From contig NZ_LWCU01000010.1 of the NCBI RefSeq assembly GCF_001650405.1, positions 20,778 to 84,777 of the forward strand: DNA of 64,000 nucleotides. Reading direction: 5' to 3'. The stretch is from Microbacterium sp. H83. Lineage in GTDB: Bacteria; Actinomycetota; Actinomycetes; Actinomycetales; Microbacteriaceae. Under the pieces are notes generated by a model. The model did not search any database. It saw nothing but the letters and a program-made list of their open reading frames with translations, and had not been told where the DNA came from. Positions 16,920-25,605 of the stretch are shown here, piece after piece (position 1 is the first letter of the stretch; each line of letters begins with the position of its first letter). The position numbers and the translations under genes are program-made.

Positions 16920-18506
16920 ATGGCACAGCGGAACAGGCCCCACGGCACGCGCGGCCGCTTCGTCCTCTGGGCGGCGCTCGCCGGAGTGATCAGCGGAGCG
17001 GTCTTCCTCGCGACGGCAGAGCTCTTCGCGCTGATCTTCGCGCGCTCGGCCAGCCCGATCCTCGCCGTCGGCGGCTTCGTGATCGACATCGTGCCGCAGC
17101 CCTTCAAGGAGTTCGCGATCGCGACGTTCGGTGAATACGACAAGATCGCGCTGCTCGTCGGCCTCGGCCTCGCGGTGGTGATCGCCTCGGCCATCGCCGG
17201 CATCCTGCAGCTCGTGCGGCCACCGCTCGGCGTCGTCGCCCTCGTGATCGCCGGCGCCCTCTCGACCGCGGCGATCGTCACGCGCGCCGGAGTCACGCCG
17301 CTCGCGTTCCTGCCTCCCCTGCTCGGAACCGTCGTGGGATCGATCGTCCTGGTGCTGCTCAACCGCCGCCTGACGGCGTGGAAGGCCGACGTCGTCGCCG
17401 TGACGGCCGCGGACGGGGAGAGCGAGCCCCCGACGCAGATGGGTCGCCGACAGTTCTTCATCCTCGCCGGGATCGCCGGCGCGTCCGCGGTGATCGTCGG
17501 CGTCGCCTCGCGCGCGGTGAGCATGACCGTCGCCTCGGTCGCATCGATCCGCGACGCACTGAAGCTCCCGTCGCCGACGTCGACGGTGACCGTTCCGCAG
17601 GGCGCCGAGTTCGACATCCCGGGGCTCAGCTCGCTCTTCACCCCCAACGAGGACTTCTATCGCGTCGACACGGCGCTGACCGTGCCGACCATCGACCCCG
17701 CGACGTGGCGCCTGGTGATCGACGGCATGGTCGACCAGCGGGTGGAGATGAGCTTCCAGGACATCCTCGACATGGGTCTCGACGAGTATGCGATCACGCT
17801 CACCTGCGTCTCGAACGAGGTCGGCGGCGAGCTCGTCGGCAACGCGATGTGGCTGGGCGTCCCGCTGCGCGACGTGCTGAAGAAGGCCGGAGTGAAGTCG
17901 GGGGCCGACATGGTGCTCTCGAAGAGCGTCGACGGCTACACGGCGAGCACGCCGCTCTCGGCTCTCACCGACGAGAACCTCGACGCGATCCTGGCGGTCG
18001 GCATGAACGGCGAGCTGCTGCCGCTCGAGCACGGCTTCCCCGTGCGGATGGTCGTGCCCGGCCTGTACGGGTACGTCTCGGCGACCAAGTGGCTCACCGA
18101 GCTCAAGGTCACAACCTTCGCCGACGACGAGGCCTACTGGACGCCCCGCGGATACAGCGCCGAGGCGCCCATCAAGTTCTCGTCGCGCATCGACACCCCC
18201 AAGCTCGGCTCCGCCGTGGCGTCGGGGCGCATCCCGATCGCCGGTGTGGCGTGGGCGCAGTCGGTGGGCATCGAGAAGGTCGAGGTGAAGATCGACGAGG
18301 GCGAGTGGGTGCCCGCGACGCTGTCGGCGCCGATCAACGAGGACACCTGGGTGCAGTGGTTCATGGAGTGGGATGCCACTCCCGGCACGCACTACGTCGC
18401 CGTCCGCGCGACCAACAAGAACGGCGACCTCCAGATCGAGGAGCGCGCGCCGATCGCTCCCGACGGCTCGTCGGGCTGGCAGCGCTCGCTCATCCGCGTC
18501 ACCTGA
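16920..18506 (+). CDS. Membrane-anchored sulfite-oxidase-fold molybdoenzyme
   Basis: 528 residues from ATG 16920, with GAGGAG upstream. Four or five membrane segments occupy residues about 10-145. A twin-arginine-like patch and a further span follow (MGRRQFFILAGIAG, about 176-205). The molybdopterin domain has the Mo-coordinating Cys296 in LTCVSNEVGGELVGNAMW. The C-terminal Mo-cofactor dimerisation domain is Ig-like (WAQSVGIEKVEVKIDEGEW). The family contains sulfite oxidase and MsrP/YedY; the substrate and electron acceptor are not evident here. The catalytic domain should face outwards. It heads the molybdenum block, which supplies its cofactor. Confidence 0.88.
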   Translation: MAQRNRPHGTRGRFVLWAALAGVISGAVFLATAELFALIFARSASPILAVGGFVIDIVPQPFKEFAIATFGEYDKIALLVGLGLAVVIASAIAGILQLVRPPLGVVALVIAGALSTAAIVTRAGVTPLAFLPPLLGTVVGSIVLVLLNRRLTAWKADVVAVTAADGESEPPTQMGRRQFFILAGIAGASAVIVGVASRAVSMTVASVASIRDALKLPSPTSTVTVPQGAEFDIPGLSSLFTPNEDFYRVDTALTVPTIDPATWRLVIDGMVDQRVEMSFQDILDMGLDEYAITLTCVSNEVGGELVGNAMWLGVPLRDVLKKAGVKSGADMVLSKSVDGYTASTPLSALTDENLDAILAVGMNGELLPLEHGFPVRMVVPGLYGYVSATKWLTELKVTTFADDEAYWTPRGYSAEAPIKFSSRIDTPKLGSAVASGRIPIAGVAWAQSVGIEKVEVKIDEGEWVPATLSAPINEDTWVQWFMEWDATPGTHYVAVRATNKNGDLQIEERAPIAPDGSSGWQRSLIRVT

Positions 18507-18553
18507 TCGGTGCGCCACGGCATCCGTACCGGGGCGGACGGCCGCGCCGCCCC

Positions 18554-18566
18554 TAGGGTGGAGCCA
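18554..18566 (+). promoter_or_regulatory. Leaderless promoter -10 for the moaB/mog gene
   Basis: TAGGGT at 18554-18559 lies 6 bases before the ATG at 18566, so transcription should begin at or next to the start codon. Confidence 0.5.
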
Positions 18567-19054
18567 TGACGTCGCTCCCCGCGTGTGTGATCACCGTCTC
18601 GGACCGCTCCTTCTCCGGGGAGCGCGAGGATCGCGGCGGACCGATCGCCGTGGGTCTGCTGCGGGATGCCGGGTGGCACTGCCCTGACGCGCAGGTGATC
18701 CCCGACGGCGCCGACTCGGTCGCCGATGCGCTGCGCCGCGCTGTCGCGAAGGGCGTGCGCCTGATCGTGACCACCGGGGGCACCGGTGTGGGACCCCGCG
18801 ACGAGACACCCGAGGGGACGCGCCAGGTCATCACCCGCGAGGTCCCGGGGATCGCCGAGGAGCTGCGGCGCAGCGGTCTCGCCGACACGCCGCTGTCGGT
18901 CCTGTCGCGGGGACTCGCGGGCGTCGTCGACCCGGCCGGAGCGCTGATCGTGAACCTGCCGGGCTCCACGCGGGCCGTGGCCTCGGGCGTGCCGGTCGTC
19001 CTGACCGTCGCGCGGCACGTGGTGGACCAGACCGACGGAGGAGACCACTCATGA
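18566..19054 (+). CDS. moaB: MoaB/MogA, molybdopterin adenylyltransferase family
   Basis: 162 residues with the MPT-binding signature VTTGGTGVGPRDETPEGT and a closing NLPGSTRAVASGVPVVL. In the family, Mog-type proteins adenylate molybdopterin before MoeA inserts molybdate; actinobacterial copies are often labelled moaB or mog. The start ATG is supported by the leaderless -10. The stop overlaps the moaE ATG by 4 bases. Confidence 0.88.
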   Translation: MTSLPACVITVSDRSFSGEREDRGGPIAVGLLRDAGWHCPDAQVIPDGADSVADALRRAVAKGVRLIVTTGGTGVGPRDETPEGTRQVITREVPGIAEELRRSGLADTPLSVLSRGLAGVVDPAGALIVNLPGSTRAVASGVPVVLTVARHVVDQTDGGDHS

Positions 19055-19491
19055 ACGACGTGAAGATCGCCGCGCTCGCGGAGGACGCGCTCGATGTCGA
19101 GGCGCACCTCGCCGCCGTCGACGACCCGCGGCTCGGCGGGGTCACCACGTTCATCGGCCGGGTGCGCGACAACGACCCCGACGCGCAGACCCCCGTCGTC
19201 GGCCTCGAGTACAGCGCGCATCCCGATGCGGAGGCCGCGCTGCGGAGCATCGCCGAGAAGGCCGGGGCGGATGCCGTCGGCGACGCGCGCATCGTCGTGG
19301 CGGTGAGTCACCGCGTCGGAACGCTGGGTGTCGGGGACGCCGCGGTCGTCATCGCCGTGGCCGCCGAGCACCGCGCCGAGGCGTTCGAGGTCTGCCGTGC
19401 GGTGATCGAGGACATCAAGAGCGAGCTGCCGGTATGGAAGCGCCAGCTCGAGTCCGACGGCACGACGTCGTGGAAGGGCATCGGCGGCTGA
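19051..19491 (+). CDS. moaE: MoaE, molybdopterin synthase large subunit
   Basis: 146 residues. Motifs: GGVTTFIGRVRDNDPD, VGLEYSAHPDAEAAL, HRVGTLGVGDAAVVIAVAAEHR and the catalytic-Lys block LPVWKRQ. With MoaD it converts precursor Z (cPMP) to molybdopterin. It is coupled to moaB by a 4-base overlap and converges on moaD across a tandem-repeat spacer. Confidence 0.95.
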   Translation: MNDVKIAALAEDALDVEAHLAAVDDPRLGGVTTFIGRVRDNDPDAQTPVVGLEYSAHPDAEAALRSIAEKAGADAVGDARIVVAVSHRVGTLGVGDAAVVIAVAAEHRAEAFEVCRAVIEDIKSELPVWKRQLESDGTTSWKGIGG

Positions 19492-19521
19492 CGCCGGACC
19501 CAGCCCCTCCGGGCAGCAGGG

Positions 19522-19591
19522 CCAGTGGGCTCAGGCCGGTGGGCTCAGGCCGGTGGGGTCGGGCCGGTGGGCTCAGCCCGGTGGGGTCTCA
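19522..19591. repeat. Five tandem 14-bp units between moaE and moaD
   Basis: Units of CCGGTGGGCTCAGG type at 19522, 19536, 19550, 19564 and 19578 run tail to tail and end in the moaD stop codon. It is the only content of the convergent gap. No hairpin dominates. Confidence 0.75.
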
Positions 19592-19822
19592 GCCGCCGGC
19601 GAAGGGCGGCAGCACGTCGACGAGCTCGGCGTCGGCGAGCGACAGGTCGGCGTCGCGGCGCACTCCGTCGACGAGCACGGCGCATCGCGGCAGGATGTCG
19701 GCCAGCGCGGGGTGATCCGCGACGACCGCGGCCCGCAGCGCATCGAGCGACGGCTCGCCGCGCTCCTCGGCCTCCGTGCCCGCGGCCTCGGCGGCGGCGG
19801 CGAAGTAGCGCACCCTGGTCAT
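19589..19822 (-). CDS. moaD: MoaD, molybdopterin synthase sulfur carrier
   Basis: 77 residues with a ubiquitin-like fold, ending in the required Gly-Gly (VLPPFAGG), which is thiocarboxylated and delivers sulfur to MoaE. The middle reads LSLADAELVDV, the usual strand before the tail. The start overlaps the moaC stop by 4 bases. Activation requires a MoeB-type enzyme, encoded in the same operon at 21539. Confidence 0.92.
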   Translation of the reverse strand: MTRVRYFAAAAEAAGTEAEERGEPSLDALRAAVVADHPALADILPRCAVLVDGVRRDADLSLADAELVDVLPPFAGG

Positions 19823-20298
19823 CGGCTCTCCCCGGGGCGCACCCAGTCTCCCGAGCGCCCGCCCGACTTGGCGACGATGCGCACGTCCTCGATCACGACC
19901 GCGCGGTCGAGGCCCTTGATCATGTCGACGATCGCGAGAGCGCTCACCGAGACGGCGGTCAGCGCCTCCATCTCGACCCCCGTGCGATCGGCGGTGCCGA
20001 CGGTCGCCTCGACGTGCACGCCGTCATCGACGATGTCGAGCTCGACACCGGCGCGGTGCACGCCGATCACGTGGGCGAGGGGAAGAAGTGCCGGGGTGGA
20101 CTTCGCAGCCTGGATGCCGGCGATGCGGGCGACGGCGAGCACGTCGCCCTTCGGGGCGGTGCCGTCGCGCAGGGCCGCGATCACCTCGGGGCTGCAGCGC
20201 ACGAAGCCGCGGGCGGTGGCGGTCCGCACGGTCGGCTGCTTGGCGGTCACGTCGACCATGTGCGCCCGGCCGGCCGCGTCGAGATGGGGGAAGCTCAT
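19819..20298 (-). CDS. moaC: MoaC, cyclic pyranopterin monophosphate synthase
   Basis: 159 residues. Motifs: HLDAAGRAHMVDVTAKQPT, AKSTPALLPLAHVIGV, VGTADRTGVEMEALTAVSVSALAIVDMIKGLD. MoaC converts the MoaA product to cPMP. The catalytic Lys is in VAKSGGRSG near the C-terminus. It is 4-base coupled to both moeA upstream and moaD downstream. Confidence 0.96.
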   Translation of the reverse strand: MSFPHLDAAGRAHMVDVTAKQPTVRTATARGFVRCSPEVIAALRDGTAPKGDVLAVARIAGIQAAKSTPALLPLAHVIGVHRAGVELDIVDDGVHVEATVGTADRTGVEMEALTAVSVSALAIVDMIKGLDRAVVIEDVRIVAKSGGRSGDWVRPGESR

Positions 20299-21542
20299 CC
20301 GACCAGCATGACATCGATCGGGTCGCCCACGGCGACGGCCTCCACCTCGGCGGGCACGATCGCGAACGCGTGTGCGCGGGCCAGGCCGCCGGCGAGATGC
20401 GAGCCCGATCCCCCCGCCGTCGCGGGACGCACGGTGCGGGCGGCGAGGTCGACGACCGCGGGCAGGTACTGGCGTCGTCCCGGCGGCGTCGTCCAGCCGG
20501 CATCGGCGGTGAACGTCGCCCGCGGGCGGTGGATCTCGGTGCGACCCTGCAGCGCCAGCAGCGCCGGCCGCACGAACACCTCGAACGACACGGCGACGCT
20601 CACCGGGTTGCCGGGCAGCCCGAAGACGAGGGCCCCGGAGTCGAGCACTCCGAAGGCCTGCGGCTTGCCGGGCTGCATCGCCACGCTCGCGAACTCGACC
20701 TGGCCGCCGCCGTCGAACGCTCCACGCACCGGCTCGTAGGCGCCCGCGCTGACCCCGCCCGTGAAGACGATGACGTCGGCCCCGCGCTCCACGGCCGACG
20801 CGGTCGCGGCGCGCACGCCGTCGGCGTCGTCGGCGACCCGGGCGACGAGCACCACCTCGGCATCCGCCTCGGCGACCAGGAGCTCGAGAAGGGGGCCGTT
20901 CGAGTCCGGGATGCGACCGCGCGTCGCGGGGTCGCCGGGGGCGAGCAGCTCGCTGCCGGTCGAGACCACGGCCACGCGCGGCGCGCGGGTGACGGACACC
21001 GGGTCGACGCCGGCGGCGACGGCGGCCGACAGCTGGAAGGGTCCGAGGCGTTCGCCGGCGAGCACGACAGGGTCTCCGGCGTGCAGGTCGGCGCCCCGGC
21101 GTCGGACGAAGGCTCCGGGGGCGGCGGGCGCCCGCAGCACCCGGACCTCGCCCAGGGAGTCGGCCAAGCCGCCCGCCGTGTCCTCGAACGGCACGATCGC
21201 GTCGGCCGCGGTCGGCGTCGGCGAGCCGGTCATGATGCGCGCGGTCTCGCCCGGCCCGAGCGGCGGGTCGTCCGAGACCCCGGCAGGCAGATCGGCCACG
21301 ACGCGCAGGACGGCGGGCTGCGCGGCGGATGCTGCGGCGACATCCTCGTACCGCACGGCGAAGCCGTCCATGGCGGAGTTGTCGAACAGCGGGATGTCGT
21401 GCGCCGCGACCGCGGGTCCGGCGAGCGTGCGGGAGGCGGCGTCGCGCAGGGCCCTGATCTCGGGCGGCAGCGTCTGCACGGCATCCAGGACCCTGGACAG
21501 CTGCTCCTCGACCGTACGGCGGCCGCCGGCGGAGGCGCTCAT
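20295..21542 (-). CDS. moeA: MoeA, molybdopterin molybdotransferase
   Basis: 415 residues from ATG 21542, which overlaps the stop of the moeB-like gene. Signature blocks: DNSAMDGFAVRYEDV near the N-terminus, GETARIMTGSPTPTAADAIVPFEDT, SVTRAPRVAVVSTGSELLAPG, VFTGGVSAGAYEPVRGAFD, VFGLPGNPVSVAVSFEVFVRPAL. It inserts molybdate into adenylated MPT. The residues seen fit an active enzyme. Confidence 0.95.
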   Translation of the reverse strand: MSASAGGRRTVEEQLSRVLDAVQTLPPEIRALRDAASRTLAGPAVAAHDIPLFDNSAMDGFAVRYEDVAAASAAQPAVLRVVADLPAGVSDDPPLGPGETARIMTGSPTPTAADAIVPFEDTAGGLADSLGEVRVLRAPAAPGAFVRRRGADLHAGDPVVLAGERLGPFQLSAAVAAGVDPVSVTRAPRVAVVSTGSELLAPGDPATRGRIPDSNGPLLELLVAEADAEVVLVARVADDADGVRAATASAVERGADVIVFTGGVSAGAYEPVRGAFDGGGQVEFASVAMQPGKPQAFGVLDSGALVFGLPGNPVSVAVSFEVFVRPALLALQGRTEIHRPRATFTADAGWTTPPGRRQYLPAVVDLAARTVRPATAGGSGSHLAGGLARAHAFAIVPAEVEAVAVGDPIDVMLVG

Positions 21543-22309
21543 GCGGCCACCGCCGACCGGATCGCGATCTCGTGCTGTCGACCGCCGAGCGCGTCGATCA
21601 TCGCGAGGCGTCCGAGCAGCGGCTCGCCCGCACCGGTCACCAGCTTCACGACCTCGCCCGCCAGCATCCCGCCGACCTGCACGCACAGCGCCCCGAGCAC
21701 GCCGACCTGCGCGCAGCTGGGCGGGTCGCCCTCGGTCCCGTGCGGAAAGAGGTCGGCGAGCACCACGGGGTCCGAGCCGGCGGGCGGCGCCGACCAGAAC
21801 ACGGTGGCCTGCGCGTGCCACTCCTGCACGGCACCCCACACGAGCGGGATGCCGAGGGCCTCGGCCGCGGCTGCCACATCGCGCCTGGTCGAGAAGGAGT
21901 CGCTCGTGTCGACGACGATGTCGGCGTCCGCGAGCAGAGCGTGCGCGTTGGTCGCGTCGAGCCGCACGGTGTGCGGGATCACGAGCGCCCTCGGCGCCAG
22001 AGCGGTGATCGCCCGGGCGGCGGAGGCGGTCTTCGGTGTGTCGATGTCGTCCACGCGATGGGCGAGCTGGCGCTGCAGGTTCGTGAGCTCGACCACGTCG
22101 TCGTCGATCAGGGTGATCGTGCCGACTCCCGCGGCGGCCAGCGCGAGCAGCACCGGAGATCCGATGCCGCCCGCTCCGACGACGGCGACACGGGCGGCGG
22201 AGAGACGCCGCTGCCCCTCCTCGCCGATTCCGGCGAGCACGGCGTGACGGGCGGTGCGCACGAGCTCGGTCGGGTCGAGGGACGAGGCGGGGGCGACGAG
22301 CGGCTGCAT
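21539..22309 (-). CDS. moeB: MoeB/ThiF-like adenylyltransferase activating MoaD
   Basis: 256 residues. The nucleotide-binding loop is VAVVGAGGIGSPVLLALAAAGVG, followed by DDDVVELTNLQRQ and DTSDSFSTRR. Candidate active-site Cys lies in CAQVGVLGALCVQ. The two CxxC zinc pairs of classical MoeB are missing, and there is no rhodanese domain, so sulfur must come from another protein. It should adenylate the C-terminus of MoaD. It is first in the moeB-moeA-moaC-moaD operon. A TAGCCT box (22316-22321, minus strand) 6 bases before the ATG indicates a leaderless start. Confidence 0.85.
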   Translation of the reverse strand: MQPLVAPASSLDPTELVRTARHAVLAGIGEEGQRRLSAARVAVVGAGGIGSPVLLALAAAGVGTITLIDDDVVELTNLQRQLAHRVDDIDTPKTASAARAITALAPRALVIPHTVRLDATNAHALLADADIVVDTSDSFSTRRDVAAAAEALGIPLVWGAVQEWHAQATVFWSAPPAGSDPVVLADLFPHGTEGDPPSCAQVGVLGALCVQVGGMLAGEVVKLVTGAGEPLLGRLAMIDALGGRQHEIAIRSAVAA

Positions 22310-22437
22310 GGCCCCAGGCTATGCCCGACCCGTGCATGCGCCATCGGGGGTTGACGGCGGAGATCCATGTCGAGAGGGTCGATTCCCGATCGCGCCGCAT
22401 GCGCGGCTGATTCGGCCGCAGATCTCCGCACCTGCGG

Positions 22438-22450
22438 TAGCATCACAGCA
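22438..22450 (+). promoter_or_regulatory. Leaderless promoter -10 for the HTH-TOBE/mod operon
   Basis: TAGCAT (22438-22443) stands 6 bases before ATG 22450. It should drive the regulator and, through short or overlapping junctions, modABC. Confidence 0.5.
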
Positions 22451-22842
22451 TGGAGACTTTCCGGATCGCCCGCGCGGCTCAGCTGCTCGGCGTGAGCGAC
22501 GATACGGTGCGGCGCTGGATCGATCAGGGGCTGCTGCCGACGACGGATGCCGTGCCCGCCGAGATCCCGGGTGACGCCCTCGCCGCCAGGGCTGTGGCGC
22601 TGGCCGAGGAGGTCGCCGACCCGGGAGACGCCCTCTCGAGTGCGCGCAACCGCTTCGTCGGGATCGTCACCCGCGTGCAGATCGACGGCCTCATGGCCCA
22701 GGTCGACCTGCAGTCCGGGCCGCACCGGGTCGTGTCGCTCATGTCCGCCGAGGCGGCACGCGAGCTGCGCCTCGAGGTCGGCTCGCTCGCCACCGCATCC
22801 GTCAAAGCCACCACCGTCGTCGTCGAAGTTCCGAAGGGCTGA
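22450..22842 (+). CDS. HTH-TOBE protein, probable molybdate-responsive regulator
   Basis: 130 residues. Residues 1-55 are an excisionase/MerR-like helix-turn-helix (FRIARAAQLLGVSDDTVRRWIDQGL). Residues about 65-130 are a TOBE/Mop domain (SARNRFVGIVTRVQIDGLMAQVDLQSG), which binds molybdate in ModE, Mop and ModC. ModE itself has a different HTH, so this is an alternative architecture. It lies directly before modA with 1 base between them, which points to control of molybdate uptake. That control is inferred. Confidence 0.82.
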   Translation: METFRIARAAQLLGVSDDTVRRWIDQGLLPTTDAVPAEIPGDALAARAVALAEEVADPGDALSSARNRFVGIVTRVQIDGLMAQVDLQSGPHRVVSLMSAEAARELRLEVGSLATASVKATTVVVEVPKG

Positions 22843-22843
22843 C

Positions 22844-23632
22844 ATGAACCGCTCGATCCGCCGATCCGTCCTCGGAGTCCTCGCCGTCGCGGCGCTCGCT
22901 CTGTCGGGCTGCGCGTCGCAGGGCGCCGAGCCCGCCACCGAGGCTCCCTCGACCGGGGCTCCGGAGGAAGGGATCAGCGGCGACCTCGCGGTGTACGCGG
23001 CGGCGTCGCTCTCCGGCGCCTTCGACGAGATCGCGGCCGCGTTCACCGATCAGAACCCCGACGTGACGGTGAGCCCGATCTACGACGGATCGTCGACGCT
23101 CGTCACCCAGCTGCTCGAGGGCGCTCCCGGCGACGTCTTCGCATCGGCGGACGAGGCGAACATGGAGAAGCTCGACGACGCCGCCCTCGACCCGGCGCTG
23201 TTCGCCTCGAACACCCTCGTGATCGCGGTGCCCGCCGGCAACCCGGGCGGCGTCGAGACGCTCGCCGACCTCGCCGAGGTGACGACGGTGCTCTGCGCGC
23301 CCGAGGTGCCGTGCGGCGCCGCCTCCGCGACGCTCCTGTCGAACGCCGGGGTCTCGGTCGCACCCGCGAGCCTCGAGCAGAACGTCACCGCGGTGCTCAC
23401 CAAGGTCGCGGCGGGCGAGGCGGACGCGGGACTCGTGTACGCGACGGACGTCATCGGTCGCGACGACGTCGAGGTGATCGTGCCCGAGGGTGCCGACGAG
23501 GTCGTGAACCGCTATCCGATCGCGGCCCTGGCCGAGGCGGCGAACCCCGAGGCCGCCGAGGCGTTCGTGGCCTTCGTGCTGTCGGACGAGGGACAGGGCA
23601 TCCTGGCGGACTTCGGATTCGGAGCCCCGTGA
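22844..23632 (+). CDS. modA: ModA, molybdate-binding lipoprotein
   Basis: 262 residues. An N-terminal signal with lipobox LSGC (ALALSGCASQ) makes it a membrane-tethered lipoprotein. The type-2 periplasmic fold shows in LAVYAAASLSGAFDEIAAAF, VSPIYDGSSTLVTQLLEGAPGDVFASAD and YPIAALAEAANPEAAEAFVAFVLS. It captures molybdate or tungstate outside the cell for ModBC. The stop overlaps the modB GTG by 4 bases. Confidence 0.94.
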   Translation: MNRSIRRSVLGVLAVAALALSGCASQGAEPATEAPSTGAPEEGISGDLAVYAAASLSGAFDEIAAAFTDQNPDVTVSPIYDGSSTLVTQLLEGAPGDVFASADEANMEKLDDAALDPALFASNTLVIAVPAGNPGGVETLADLAEVTTVLCAPEVPCGAASATLLSNAGVSVAPASLEQNVTAVLTKVAAGEADAGLVYATDVIGRDDVEVIVPEGADEVVNRYPIAALAEAANPEAAEAFVAFVLSDEGQGILADFGFGAP

Positions 23633-24417
23633 GCACGAGCCGAGCGCAGGGCTACGCTCCGCGCTCGCTCGCCGTTCCCGCGCTCCTCGGTCTCGCCTTC
23701 CTCCTGCTCCCGCTGGCCGCTCTGGTCGCCCGCGTCGAGTGGTCGACCTTCCTGACCGACATCACGTCGGAGGCCGCGCGGGACGCACTGCTCCTCTCGC
23801 TCGGCACGGGTCTCGTCGCCACGCTGATGTGCACGCTGCTGGGGGTGCCGCTCGCGCTGCTGATCGCCCGCTCCGGCCCGCGCCTGGCCGCCGTGCTGCG
23901 CGCCGCCGTGACGATCCCGCTCGTCCTCCCGCCCATGGTCGGAGGCGTCGCTCTCCTCTACCTGTTCGGCCGCGCGGGCTGGCTCGGCGGACTGGGCCTG
24001 TCGTTCAGCACGCCCGCGGTCATCCTCGCCCAGACGTTCGTCGCGCTGCCGTTCCTCGTGCTGGCGGTGGAGGGCGCGGTCCGCACGTCCGGCGTCGAGT
24101 ACGAGCGCACCGCGGCCGCGCTCGGAGCGAGCCGATGGACCATCCTCCGCCGCATCACGCTCCCGCTCGCGGCCCCCGGCATCGTCGCCGGCGTCGTGCT
24201 GTGCTTCGCCCGCGCGATCGGCGAGTTCGGAGCGACGGCGCTCTTCGCCGGCAACCGCCCTGGCGTCACCCAGACCATGCCGCTGGCGATCTACACCGCG
24301 TTCAACGGAGCCGGGGTGTCGCAGGGCACCGCCGTCGCCCTCGCGCTGCTGCTCCTGGCGGCCGCGATCGTCGTGCTCCTGCTCGTGCGCGGCTGGCGGC
24401 CGAGAGTCGGGCGGTGA
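23629..24417 (+). CDS. modB: ModB, molybdate ABC permease
   Basis: 262 residues from GTG 23629, overlapping the modA stop. About six membrane segments and the EAA loop EYERTAAALGASRWTILRRITLPLAAPGI, which contacts ModC, followed by FARAIGEFGATALFAGN. The length is usual for ModB. It forms the membrane channel for molybdate and is 4-base coupled to modC. Confidence 0.94.
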   Translation: MSTSRAQGYAPRSLAVPALLGLAFLLLPLAALVARVEWSTFLTDITSEAARDALLLSLGTGLVATLMCTLLGVPLALLIARSGPRLAAVLRAAVTIPLVLPPMVGGVALLYLFGRAGWLGGLGLSFSTPAVILAQTFVALPFLVLAVEGAVRTSGVEYERTAAALGASRWTILRRITLPLAAPGIVAGVVLCFARAIGEFGATALFAGNRPGVTQTMPLAIYTAFNGAGVSQGTAVALALLLLAAAIVVLLLVRGWRPRVGR

Positions 24418-25472
24418 CCGCGGCCGGAGGTCTGCGAGCGCGGGTGGTGGTGCCGCGCGAGCACTTCACCGTCGACGTCGCGCTGCGGGCGGCGCCCGGA
24501 GAGACGGTGGCCGTCATGGGACCGAGCGGCGCCGGCAAGTCCACCGTGCTGCAGGCCCTGGCCGGTCTCGAGCCGCTCGGCGACGGCGAGATCGCGGTCG
24601 ACGGCCGTATCGTCGACCGCGCAGCGAAGCCGCGAGTGCGCACCGAGCCGATGCGCCGCGGCGTGGTGCTGCTCGGGCAGAAGCCGCGGCTGTTCCCGCA
24701 CCTCTCGGCGGCGGACAACGTCGCCTTCGGGCCTCGCGCGACCGGCGCCTCTCCCTCGGACTCCGCGCGTGCCGCCGACGAGTGGCTCGACCGCGTCGGT
24801 CTCCCTGGGGCCGGCCGCCGCATGCCGCACGAGCTGTCCGGGGGCGAGCAGCAGCGCGTCGCGGTCGCGCGGGCGCTCGCCGCGTCCCCTCGCGTCGTGC
24901 TGCTCGACGAGCCGCTCGTCGCTCTCGATCCCGTGACGGCCGGCGACATCCGGCGGATGCTGCGCGACCAGCTCGTCTCGACCACGACCGTCGCGGTCAC
25001 GCATGACGCGGAGGATGCCGTCGCGCTCGCGGACCGTCTGGTGATCGTCGAGCGCGGTCGTGTCACGCAGGAGGGCGGTGTGCGTGACGTGCTCGCCGCC
25101 CCGGCGTCCGGGTTCGTCGCCTCGATCGCCGGGGTGAACCGGCTCCTGGGAGCCGCCGCGGACGGGGACTGGCGCGCCGGCGGCATGCGGCTGACGAGCA
25201 CCGACCGGGTGTCACGGGCGCTCGCGGCGACCGACGGCGCCGCGCTCGCCGCGGTGTTCCGACCGTCCGACGTGCACGCGACGGAGGCGGAGACGGCCGA
25301 GAACGTGTGGACGGCCACCGTGACCCGCGTCGAGCCGACCGTCGCCGGGGCCCGCGTGCACACGGATGCGGGCGCTGCGGAGCTCTCGCGGGAGGCTGCG
25401 GCGGGACTGGCGAGCGGAGACCGCCTGCGGCTGTCCGTCGACCCTGACCTGGTGCGCTTCGTCCCGGCCTGA
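24414..25472 (+). CDS. modC: ModC, molybdate ABC ATPase with TOBE domain
   Basis: 352 residues from GTG 24414. Walker A GPSGAGKST, ABC signature LSGGEQQRVAVARAL, Walker B VVLLDEPLVALD, H-loop VAVTHDAED. Residues about 285-350 form a C-terminal TOBE domain (TATVTRVEPTVAGARVHTDAG) that in the family binds molybdate and damps transport. The N-terminal strand is short and the protein starts close to the first beta strand. It is last in the mod transcript; a 106-base gap with its own promoter precedes the moaA leader ORF. Confidence 0.93.
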   Translation: MTAAGGLRARVVVPREHFTVDVALRAAPGETVAVMGPSGAGKSTVLQALAGLEPLGDGEIAVDGRIVDRAAKPRVRTEPMRRGVVLLGQKPRLFPHLSAADNVAFGPRATGASPSDSARAADEWLDRVGLPGAGRRMPHELSGGEQQRVAVARALAASPRVVLLDEPLVALDPVTAGDIRRMLRDQLVSTTTVAVTHDAEDAVALADRLVIVERGRVTQEGGVRDVLAAPASGFVASIAGVNRLLGAAADGDWRAGGMRLTSTDRVSRALAATDGAALAAVFRPSDVHATEAETAENVWTATVTRVEPTVAGARVHTDAGAAELSREAAAGLASGDRLRLSVDPDLVRFVPA

Positions 25473-25566
25473 CCCGCGGGCGATCCGATCCGCGCCCCGA
25501 CCTGCGCCCCACCTGGCAATATGCCGGTTGTCGGGCGCAGCGGAGCCCGGTGCCGGGGACGCGGGC

Positions 25567-25605
25567 TAGTCTCGGAGCATGGCGGGGAGCGGGGAGACGC
25601 GATGA
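25567..25605 (+). promoter_or_regulatory. Leaderless promoter and 8-codon leader ORF ahead of moaA
   Basis: TAGTCT (25567-25572) stands 6 bases before ATG 25579. That ATG opens an 8-codon ORF (MAGSGETR) whose TGA overlaps the moaA ATG as ATGA. The GGGGAG inside it is the moaA RBS. Ribosomes loading on the leaderless 5' end would therefore finish at the moaA start. Confidence 0.5.
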
